A stretch of 5,085 nucleotides of DNA from assembly GCA_003150315.1 (NCBI GenBank), contig QAML01000026.1:1-5085 (forward strand), in the 5' to 3' direction. The translations under genes and the position numbers were made by a program. Of the stretch, positions 1 through 5,085 are shown piece by piece. The stretch is from Prevotellaceae bacterium. Lineage in GTDB: Bacteria > Bacteroidota > Bacteroidia > Bacteroidales > Bacteroidaceae. Positions within the stretch are counted from its first letter, which is position 1, and every line of letters starts with the position of its first letter. The notes beneath the pieces are model-generated. The model had not been told where the DNA came from, did not search any database, and was given only the letters and a program-made list of their open reading frames with translations.

Positions 1-1778
1 AGAGACATATCACCTTCGGATGCACCCATTACAATTCTGGTCCATGTCGGGCTTTCTGTATCTTCATCTCCAATATAGTTAATTGGATTATACAGGTCTA
101 CAATATTATTTCCGTATTTGTCACCATCCTCGATAGAGGCGATATCACTTTCATAAGATTCCAGCATTTCTTCATAACTGCTGTAGTTTGAAGAATCTGT
201 TTTTGTACCTGCAGACTGTGTAGTTCCGGCATCCGGAGTTCCGACCTCATCTCCCATTCCACTTGTAACCAGGTCATCTTGAGCATTGCCGTCCGAAGTT
301 TCTCCACCTGGCATGCTTCCGGCTGGTGCTCCATCCGGCTTTTCTCCATCTGAGTCATTTCTATCCGGTATTCCGTCCGGCTTTTCACCCGGCATTTCAT
401 TTCCATCCGGACCATTTCCATCTGGCATTCCGTCTCCTGGACCTGCATTTTGTCCGGATTCTCCTTTGGCATATCGTCCTTCCAGAAATGCCTGAGCTTT
501 CTCTTCTGTTGTCATCTGTGACACACTCTCATCACTCAGTGCATTTCCATCACTGTCAAACCATGTCCAGTCATCTGCATAATCCAGATTTTCCAGATAC
601 CATTCCAGATTTTTTTCAAATTCTTTCAGATAAAGCGTAAGATAAGTTCCACCGTATCCGTTGGTATCTGCATATTTTTCCACATCATATTCTATCGTCA
701 GATCCACTACATCGTCCTTATCCCCATCTCCATTGATATCAATATCCACTGCCGACTCGCTGACACTCAGATTCTGATCATTGATATACTCCATATATTC
801 CTTAGACAGGCATTCTGCCAGCTTTTTCTGAAAATCCGTATTAAATTCATAATCCGTATCAAGATAATATTCAAATGCCATTGCCATATCTGCTTCCTGT
901 AAAGAAGTGATTGCGCTGTATGCAACGCATCCCCATACTCCATCTGAAATTTCAGTGTTCTCTGATCCTATGGTCTCCGAATACGTCCCATCTTCATTCT
1001 GATAGATTCCAACTGCCCCTGCTTCTACTTCATACGGGAAATAATCCGAATTGTCAGAAGTTGCTGCTACCATTGCAGCATGTGCTCCACCGCCGGAACC
1101 TCCCGTAGACACGAAATATTCTGTATTTCCCGGAAGGTTTCCAAGAATGATATTATACTTTACAAAACGGATTGCATTTTTCTGATCTACCAGACAGAGC
1201 GGTGCATCACCAGTATAATATTCCTCCCCATTCTCATCCGTTGCCGTACTCTGTTTGCCACGGTTTCCACATGCCACATTGATATATCCATATGCCGCAT
1301 TGCCGGAAGATGCCTTTTGATTTTCCTGTGCACTGTAACCTGCTGCTCCTGTATTTATAATAACCGGTGCTGTAGATGCAGTATAGGTCTGTCCGTTTGC
1401 ATTCGTAATTTTGGCACTATCATCAATCACGAGCTGTCCATTTACTTCTTCCGAATAAGTTTTCCCTGTTACATCCTCCGTTCCGTCCCCATCTGTATCA
1501 ATTCCTTTTACATATGCACCAGGAACATTTACAGAAACGCCCTGATAATCCGGCAGCTCCGGATTTGCAACTGCGCATGTTACAGACATTGTCCAGGAAT
1601 CTGACTGACTGTCATAACTCCATGTAATTTCATCGTTGTTTGAAATATTTAAGATACTTTCAATTTCTGTCTGTTCTTTATTCTCCTGCTCTGCGCTTAC
1701 GTTTCCTGCTCCACATGCTGTGATTCCCAGCACCATTGTCATTGTTGTTATCATTGCAGTTATCTGCTTTCTTTTCAT
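1..1778 (-). CDS. Secreted lipoprotein alpha/beta-hydrolase, tannase/feruloyl-esterase-like (3' end missing)
   Basis: Visible: 592 codons from ATG at 1778, open at the left edge. The N-terminus MKRK is followed by a hydrophobic stretch and a lipobox ITA-C with Cys22, so the mature protein should be lipid-anchored on the outer face of the membrane. The nucleophile-elbow motif G-G-S-G-G (residues 226-230, Ser228) follows the segment DAPLCLVDQKNAIRFVKYN (191-209), a layout typical of tannase-like alpha/beta hydrolases. WGCVAYSAIT (282-291) also fits that family. Two Asp-rich, possibly calcium-binding loops occur at 94-102 (DTDGDGTED) and 345-356 (DIDINGDGDKDD). A Gly/Pro/Asp-rich linker spans about 440-530. 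Asp590 in SEGD, near the visible end, may be the catalytic acid; the catalytic His should lie beyond the window. Family knowledge suggests hydrolysis of ester bonds in plant phenolics or decorated glycans; the actual substrate is unknown. The gene follows a two-component system and has its own promoter-like region. A generic carboxylesterase is the main alternative. Confidence 0.72.
   Translation of the reverse strand, partial: MKRKQITAMITTMTMVLGITACGAGNVSAEQENKEQTEIESILNISNNDEITWSYDSQSDSWTMSVTCAVANPELPDYQGVSVNVPGAYVKGIDTDGDGTEDVTGKTYSEEVNGQLVIDDSAKITNANGQTYTASTAPVIINTGAAGYSAQENQKASSGNAAYGYINVACGNRGKQSTATDENGEEYYTGDAPLCLVDQKNAIRFVKYNIILGNLPGNTEYFVSTGGSGGGAHAAMVAATSDNSDYFPYEVEAGAVGIYQNEDGTYSETIGSENTEISDGVWGCVAYSAITSLQEADMAMAFEYYLDTDYEFNTDFQKKLAECLSKEYMEYINDQNLSVSESAVDIDINGDGDKDDVVDLTIEYDVEKYADTNGYGGTYLTLYLKEFEKNLEWYLENLDYADDWTWFDSDGNALSDESVSQMTTEEKAQAFLEGRYAKGESGQNAGPGDGMPDGNGPDGNEMPGEKPDGIPDRNDSDGEKPDGAPAGSMPGGETSDGNAQDDLVTSGMGDEVGTPDAGTTQSAGTKTDSSNYSSYEEMLESYESDIASIEDGDKYGNNIVDLYNPINYIGDEDTESPTWTRIVMGASEGDMS
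189..461 (-). repeat. Low-complexity PDG/GEKPDG repeat linker inside the hydrolase gene
   Basis: Residues about 440-530 of the lipoprotein are dominated by Gly, Pro, Asp, Glu and Asn, with recurring units such as MPDGN, GPDGN and GEKPDG. GEKPDG occurs twice (residues 464-469 and 478-483). The DNA behind the two copies shares an 11-bp identical string (334-344 and 376-386), so the tract probably grew by local duplication. It is predicted to be disordered and to lie between the Ser-bearing part and the C-terminal part of the fold. Such tracts vary in length between strains. Confidence 0.75.
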
Positions 1779-1786
1779 TGACTGTG

Positions 1787-1793
1787 CCCCTTT
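1787..1793 (-). promoter_or_regulatory. Ribosome binding site of the lipoprotein gene
   Basis: On the minus strand AAAGGGG lies 8 nt before the ATG at 1778. It supports this start, which also gives a complete lipoprotein signal peptide. Confidence 0.75.
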
Positions 1794-1820
1794 CTTAATC
1801 AGAATTTTTTTACGGACACG

Positions 1821-1853
1821 ATTATATGAGAAAAACCTTGAAAATTCCTTGAA
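1821..1853 (-). promoter_or_regulatory. Probable activator-dependent promoter of the lipoprotein gene
   Basis: A perfect TATAAT -10 box is at 1826-1821 (minus strand), predicting a transcript start near 1814 and a leader of about 35 nt containing the ribosome binding site. No TTGACA-like -35 is present at 16-18 bp spacing. That region is instead occupied by two direct copies of TTCAAGG (1853-1847 and 1842-1836) with an 11-bp period, ending 9 bp before the -10. This arrangement resembles promoters where a PhoB/OmpR-family regulator replaces -35 recognition. The promoter call is inferred from motifs only. Confidence 0.6.
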
Positions 1854-1891
1854 AAAATAAATTTCCAAGCAAATTCACAAGGTTTTCACAA
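1832..1891. promoter_or_regulatory. Composite operator-like dyad with two 11-bp-period direct repeats
   Basis: The + strand carries CCTTGAA at 1836-1842 and 1847-1853, and TTCACA at 1874-1879 and 1885-1890; each pair has a period of 11 bp, about one helical turn. The two halves also form an imperfect palindrome centred near 1859: AAAACCTTG (1832-1840) against CAAGGTTTT (1878-1886), AATT (1843-1846) against AATT (1872-1875), and CTTG (1848-1851) against CAAG (1866-1869). TTCACA-N5-TTCACA matches the style of Bacillus PhoP boxes (TT[ATC]ACA with spacers near 5). It lies between the kinase stop and the lipoprotein -10, so binding by the neighbouring OmpR-type regulator is the natural inference. 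The dyad could instead form an RNA hairpin ending the kinase transcript, since a TTTTT run follows on the minus strand. Confidence 0.55.
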
Positions 1892-1896
1892 ATCTT

Positions 1897-3153
1897 TTAT
1901 TTTCTGTAAAAAAACGGAAAGTCTATTATAAAACAGTTCCATCCATTCTCGCTTATCACTGTTATCTCTGTATGATGCTTTGCAGCAATTGACTGTGCAA
2001 TAGCCAGACCCAATCCATAATGCCCCTCTTCCGGGTTTGAATCATGATAGAATTTTTCAAAAAGTCTTCTTCGTTCTTCCTCTGGAATAGCCTCGCCCTG
2101 GTTTTCCATAGACAGCCGTACCTTTTTCTCGTCTTTCTTTAGGACAATCTTTACTTCTTTTCCGGCCTCTGTATGCCGGATTGCGTTTTCCAGAAGGGTT
2201 TCTGCCATTCTCTCCAGCATTTCTTTGTTGCCGTCAATAACCAGATTCTGTTGTATATCAGTTATCAGTATAACCGCTTTTTCAAAAGCCATTGCCTCAA
2301 ACTCCAGAGAAATCCCCTCTATGCACTGGCTGAAATTTACGCTCTCCCGGAAACTTTTTTCTTCCTGATACTCCATTTTGGAATAGTCCAGAAGCTCTAT
2401 TACCAGTTTGCGCATTTTTTCATTTTCTTCTGCCGCATAATCCAGATATTTGCTGTGAATTCCTTCTCTTTCAAGCATATCCAGACTTGCCTTCATAACT
2501 GTAACCGGTGTTTTCAGTTCATGTCCTGCAAACAGTACAAACTCTTTCTGCAAACGGTTTGCTTCCTCTAAGGGTGCAACTATTTTTCCTGTAATTTTCC
2601 ATGCCGGATAAATCCATAATATTCCTAAAACGAAAGCTACCAGCAATGAGAAAATGAAATATTTCTGCTCTTCCATCTTTAGAGATGTGATATCCGCAAA
2701 GGCAATGAGCAATTCCCCTTTATGAACAGAAATTTCAAACTGATAATTTTCATAACTCCCAGATGTTTTTTTCGTTTCCAGAAATTTTTCTGCTGTTTCT
2801 ATGATCTCCTCTTCTGAAAATCCAGTATCCGGCAGCATATTTTTAACATATAATGTCCCATCCTCTGCTTTGGCTACAAGATAACTCTTTTTGACATAGC
2901 TGTCTTCTTTTTGCTCCGTTACTGTTACTTTTTCACTTCTGGCACCACTAATTCTTTCCTGTTCCTTTGGAACTTCCTCTTGTTTATTTCCGTTCTGATC
3001 GGATACAATCTGAAATTTCATGTTCAAAATCCTGGAAATACTGTTCTTATTATTCTGCACATAAGAAAAATTCAAAAGTGCCAGAATGAATATTGCCGCA
3101 ATCATATAAATCAACAGAAGAAGTCCCATGATTTTCTTCTTAAACTGTTTCAT
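1897..3153 (-). CDS. Membrane sensor histidine kinase of a two-component system
   Basis: 418 residues from the ATG at 3153. Transmembrane helix 1 is at about residues 8-30, an extracytoplasmic sensor region of about 130 residues follows (31-163), and helix 2 is at about 164-186. A short linker containing IVAPLEEANRLQ replaces a clear full HAMP domain. The dimerisation/phosphoacceptor motif is GHELKTP with His211. The ATP-binding domain has the N box LLENAIRHT (Asn323), a degenerate G1 box ENQGEAIP (Asn351 and Ala355 where Asp and Gly are usual), the F box RLFEKFYH (363-370) and the G2 box YGLGLAI (379-385). The family autophosphorylates on His and passes the phosphate to its partner regulator, here encoded immediately upstream with a 14-bp overlap. 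The sensor region has no recognised ligand domain by eye, so the signal is unknown. A start at 3198 is possible but has a weaker case: the 3153 start has a well-placed ribosome binding site and puts the first helix right at the N-terminus. Confidence 0.93.
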   Translation of the reverse strand: MKQFKKKIMGLLLLIYMIAAIFILALLNFSYVQNNKNSISRILNMKFQIVSDQNGNKQEEVPKEQERISGARSEKVTVTEQKEDSYVKKSYLVAKAEDGTLYVKNMLPDTGFSEEEIIETAEKFLETKKTSGSYENYQFEISVHKGELLIAFADITSLKMEEQKYFIFSLLVAFVLGILWIYPAWKITGKIVAPLEEANRLQKEFVLFAGHELKTPVTVMKASLDMLEREGIHSKYLDYAAEENEKMRKLVIELLDYSKMEYQEEKSFRESVNFSQCIEGISLEFEAMAFEKAVILITDIQQNLVIDGNKEMLERMAETLLENAIRHTEAGKEVKIVLKKDEKKVRLSMENQGEAIPEEERRRLFEKFYHDSNPEEGHYGLGLAIAQSIAAKHHTEITVISENGWNCFIIDFPFFYRK

Positions 3154-3844
3154 CGTTTTTCCCTCTGAGACGATACCCGACACCTCTGACTGTCTCAATC
3201 ACTGTATCCGTTTCAATAAATTTCAGCTTCTTGCGCAGAAAAGAAATATATACCTCTTCATTATTGTATTCTACATCTGTGTCATATCCCCAGATTCGAA
3301 CCGTAATCTGCTCTTTAGACAATATCTGATTATAATTTTCCACAAAATAAGACAACAGTGTATATTCTTTTCCTGATAATTTCACCTTTTTATTTCCAAC
3401 CGAATTTTTCAATATACGGCTGTTTTTTTCCAGTACAAAATCTGGCCGCTCCCCGGTTTCTTCTTCCTCTTCCTTTCCCTTTTCATTTTTCCTTAGCAGG
3501 ACTTTTACACGTGCATCCAGTTCTTCTATTTCAAAAGGTTTGGTAAGATAGTCTTCTGCACCTGCATCAAATCCCTGCAATTTATCCTGTAGTTCCACCC
3601 TGGCCGTAAGCATAATAACCGGTGTCCTAACTTTCATACTCCTCAAATTTTTTACTATGGAAAAGCCATCTATTCCTGGCAGCATTACGTCTGAAATAAT
3701 TGCATCATAAGAATTTTTTAATGCGGTCTCATATCCGGATATTCCATCATGGCAGACAGTTACCTGAAAGTTCTTACTGTGAAACCAATCATATAAAACA
3801 TCTGCCAGACGTATTTCATCTTCTATGATTAAAATTTTTGTCAT
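3140..3844 (-). CDS. OmpR/PhoB-family response regulator transcription factor
   Basis: 234 residues, the usual length for this family. The receiver domain (about 1-118) has the acidic pocket E8-D9, the phosphoacceptor Asp52 in SDVMLPGIDG, the switch Thr80 in PVIMLTAR, and the invariant Lys102 in LTKPF. A strongly acidic linker with five consecutive Glu follows (about 120-132). The C-terminal winged-helix domain (about 135-228) has LSGKEYTLLSYF, the recognition-helix region EEVYISFLRKKLKFI and the closing VRGVGYRLRG wing. All key residues are present, so it should be a functional phosphorylation-dependent DNA-binding protein. Its cognate kinase overlaps its 3' end by 14 bp. The start MTKILIIEDE is the canonical receiver N-terminus, although its ribosome binding site is poor: GGAG lies 14 nt upstream and AGG only 2 nt upstream. 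The regulated genes are inferred to be itself and the downstream lipoprotein. It cannot be assigned to a named regulator. Confidence 0.95.
   Translation of the reverse strand: MTKILIIEDEIRLADVLYDWFHSKNFQVTVCHDGISGYETALKNSYDAIISDVMLPGIDGFSIVKNLRSMKVRTPVIMLTARVELQDKLQGFDAGAEDYLTKPFEIEELDARVKVLLRKNEKGKEEEEETGERPDFVLEKNSRILKNSVGNKKVKLSGKEYTLLSYFVENYNQILSKEQITVRIWGYDTDVEYNNEEVYISFLRKKLKFIETDTVIETVRGVGYRLRGKNDETV
3161..3166 (-). promoter_or_regulatory. Ribosome binding site that fixes the kinase start
   Basis: AGAGGG on the minus strand lies 7 nt before the ATG at 3153, inside the end of the regulator gene. It favours the 418-residue kinase over a 433-residue form starting at 3198, and it implies translational coupling to the regulator. 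Confidence 0.75.
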
Positions 3845-3997
3845 AACCTGTATTATATCTCCATTTCATTTACCTTCATTTATTTACTATACCATATTCC
3901 AAGGCAAATCCATATAAATCCACAAAAAGTTTAAGATATTAAAAGTAATAGCGACTTATAAATTTGATAATATGTTTTATTTCAGAAGCTGATTTGT
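3845..3997 (-). promoter_or_regulatory. Control region of the two-component operon (candidate extended -10)
   Basis: This A/T-rich 153-bp gap between the MATE terminator and the regulator gene must hold the operon promoter. The best candidate on the minus strand is an extended -10, TGGTATAGT (3894-3886), without a good -35 at normal spacing. A second TATAAT is at 3857-3852, but it is so close to the ATG that it would give an almost leaderless message. Short tandem repeats with a 10-bp period flank the extended -10: TTCATTTA at 3865-3872 and 3875-3882, and AAATCCA at 3906-3912 and 3916-3922 (+ strand). The lack of a -35 again suggests an activated promoter. No small gene was seen here. Confidence 0.4.
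3897..3909 (-). promoter_or_regulatory. Element shared with the lipoprotein promoter region
   Basis: On the minus strand ATTTGCCTTGGAA (3909-3897) differs by one inserted C from ATTTGCTTGGAA (1874-1863) in the region before the lipoprotein gene. It lies immediately upstream of the candidate extended -10 of the regulator operon. It is consistent with one regulator acting at both places, but 12-13 bases of A/T-rich DNA are modest evidence. Confidence 0.35.
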
Positions 3998-4042
3998 AAA
4001 AAAAACACCTTCAAGCTATTTTATTATAGTCTGAAGGTGTTT
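3998..4042 (-). terminator. Intrinsic terminator of the MATE transporter gene
   Basis: A perfect 11-bp stem, AAACACCTTCA (minus strand, 4042-4032) with TGAAGGTGTTT (4013-4003), encloses an 18-nt loop that can pair further through CTAT/ATAG. It is followed on the minus strand by a run of eight T (4005-3998, overlapping the stem end). It begins 2 nt after the stop codon of the transporter and separates that gene from the two-component operon. Confidence 0.9.
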
Positions 4043-4044
4043 GT

Positions 4045-5085
4045 TTAATCCAAATCTCTGGTAATGTTTGTGAGCCATTTACCTCTGATATAGTGTATGA
4101 AGACCACGGGCATTTTTTCGAACTCATCCAGAGTCATTACAAAGTATACCCAGATAGGCGGCAATTTTAAGACATATGCAGCAAGGAAGGTGAGTGGAAC
4201 TGCAACAAGCCACATAAATATGGAATCTATGATCATTCCAAATCTGGAATCACCACCACCTCTGAAGCAGCCGCATATAAGACAGGTATTGATGCCTTCT
4301 CCCACAAGGCGCCAGGTTGTCATAATTATAAAAATGCCAAGATAATAAATGGCCGTCTCTGTCAGTTTATCCCGATAGAAATCCAGTATCAGAGGACGAA
4401 GTGCCAGAATAATGACGCATCCGATCAGACTTACAACCATTGTTATTCTGAGCATACGCTTTCCATATTCTCTTGCTGCATCAATATTGTCTTTACCAAG
4501 TTCCTGACTGACAATGATAGTAGTCGCATTGGCAAAACCACGACAGGCGATCGCGCCAATATTTACCACCATAACAGCAACCGCATTTGCGGCAACCATA
4601 TCATCTCCAATATGGCCGAGGATTGCTGCGAATGCTGAACTGGCAAAACTCCAGACAACATCATTTATTACAGCCGGGGTAGCAATTTTCATAAAGTCCT
4701 GGAACAGAATACCTGATTTCGCAAAGAAGTATTTTATACGGAATCTGACATCGGAACTTCTTAATGAGTAGACGAGGCAGATCAGTACTTCTGTGATTCT
4801 GGCAATGACAGTACCAAGAGCCACACCGGTAACGCCAAGCTTTGGAAGTCCAAACAGACCAAAGATAAAGGTGGCATTACAAATTACATTGACACAAAGC
4901 GAAACAATGTACGTGACAGAGGGCAGCATTATTTTTCCGATACTTCGAAGGGCACTCATAAAAACCTGAGAGAATCCCATAAACATAAATGAAAATGAAA
5001 TCATTCTTAAGTATTCACTGCCGGCAGCAATCGTATCCGGACTGCTTGTAAAGATCTTCATGATCGTAGTTGGCATAGAAAAGGA
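4045..5085 (-). CDS. MATE-family efflux transporter, C-terminal part (5' end missing)
   Basis: 346 residues are visible and the frame stays open to the right edge (S-F-S precedes the Met at 5076), so that Met is internal. Family members are about 440-460 residues, so roughly 100 N-terminal residues are missing. Visible residues 20-110 carry the last helices of the first lobe, including the typical SALRSIGK (44-51) and LGVTGVALGTVIAR (83-96). The second lobe starts near the KIATPAVIND stretch (133-142) and includes GAIACRGFANATTIIVSQELG (177-197) and GCFRGGGDSRFGM (272-284), with repeated hydrophobic helices. MATE proteins are membrane antiporters that export cationic or organic compounds using H+ or Na+ gradients; the substrate cannot be told from this part. 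It ends at TAA 4047-4045, followed directly by an intrinsic terminator, so it is a separate unit from the two-component genes. Confidence 0.93.
   Translation of the reverse strand, partial: SFSMPTTIMKIFTSSPDTIAAGSEYLRMISFSFMFMGFSQVFMSALRSIGKIMLPSVTYIVSLCVNVICNATFIFGLFGLPKLGVTGVALGTVIARITEVLICLVYSLRSSDVRFRIKYFFAKSGILFQDFMKIATPAVINDVVWSFASSAFAAILGHIGDDMVAANAVAVMVVNIGAIACRGFANATTIIVSQELGKDNIDAAREYGKRMLRITMVVSLIGCVIILALRPLILDFYRDKLTETAIYYLGIFIIMTTWRLVGEGINTCLICGCFRGGGDSRFGMIIDSIFMWLVAVPLTFLAAYVLKLPPIWVYFVMTLDEFEKMPVVFIHYIRGKWLTNITRDLD

Noticed and set aside
98..472. Minus-strand open frame of 124 codons, rich in Met, Glu and Arg
   Set aside because: It lies in another frame of the lipoprotein gene over the repetitive linker. 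The odd composition is a by-product of the GGA/GAA-rich repeat codons, and no ribosome binding site or family resemblance was seen.
286..640. Plus-strand open frames with Pro/Ser/Phe- and His-rich translations
   Set aside because: They are antisense readings of the PDG linker and its flanks. The repetitive look comes from the linker DNA.
1080..1604. Plus-strand open frame of 174 codons antisense to the lipoprotein gene
   Set aside because: The translation is rich in Cys, Ile and Arg with no recognisable domain, and the opposite strand encodes a clear hydrolase here.
2173..2571. Plus-strand open frame of 132 codons antisense to the kinase
   Set aside because: It is Phe/Cys/His-rich with no domain or start signal, as expected from the complement of a kinase gene.
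3154..3198. Fifteen-residue N-terminal extension of the kinase from a Met at 3198
   Set aside because: The start at 3153 has AGAGGG 7 nt upstream and places the first membrane helix at the N-terminus. The extension is simply the other frame of the regulator's conserved C-terminal wing.
4003..4046. The terminator hairpin read as a plus-strand terminator
   Set aside because: The plus-strand tail TTTGTTTAA is a weaker T-tract and no plus-strand gene ends nearby. The eight T on the minus strand follow the MATE stop.
5074..5076. Met codon as the possible start of the MATE gene
   Set aside because: The frame continues upstream to the window edge, and the protein would lack about 100 residues of the first lobe, so the gene is cut by the window.
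1..5085. RNA genes, CRISPR arrays, insertion sequences or attachment sites
   Set aside because: No cloverleaf, regularly spaced 25-40 bp repeats, transposase-like protein or paired terminal repeats were found by eye on either strand.

Overview
The window looks like chromosomal DNA from a low-GC Firmicute, most likely a gut Lachnospiraceae-type (Clostridium cluster XIVa) organism. The reasons are the A/T-rich intergenic regions, the AG-rich ribosome binding sites, the lipoprotein signal, and protein styles (a tannase-like lipoprotein with an Asp/Gly/Pro-rich linker, and a clostridial MATE transporter). This assignment is inference from sequence style; no search was possible. Every gene supported here lies on the minus strand, so transcription runs from the right end to the left.

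Layout in transcription order: (1) 5085-4045, the C-terminal 346 residues of a MATE-family multidrug/cation antiporter whose N-terminus lies beyond the right edge, closed by a strong intrinsic terminator (4042-3998). (2) An A/T-rich control region (3997-3845) with a candidate extended -10 and short tandem repeats. (3) An OmpR/PhoB-type response regulator (3844-3140) overlapping by 14 bp a membrane sensor histidine kinase (3153-1897). The overlap indicates a translationally coupled two-component system. (4) A 118-bp gap (1896-1779) with a TATAAT -10 box, no good -35, and an elaborate set of direct and inverted repeats of about 60 bp. (5) A secreted lipoprotein (1778 to beyond position 1) with an alpha/beta-hydrolase GxSxG motif, resembling bacterial tannase/feruloyl-esterase-like enzymes. 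Its C-terminus, with the expected catalytic His, is outside the window.

Working model (inference): the kinase senses an envelope or extracellular signal and phosphorylates the regulator. The regulator binds the 11-bp-period direct repeats just upstream of the TATAAT box and switches on the surface-anchored esterase, giving a dedicated sensor-regulator-enzyme module. A near-identical ATTTGC(C)TTGGAA element before both the regulator gene and the esterase gene suggests that the regulator also controls itself. The MATE gene is separated by its terminator and is probably an independent unit.

No RNA genes, insertion sequences, CRISPR arrays, attachment sites or origins were seen. There is no gene-free stretch longer than about 200 bp.
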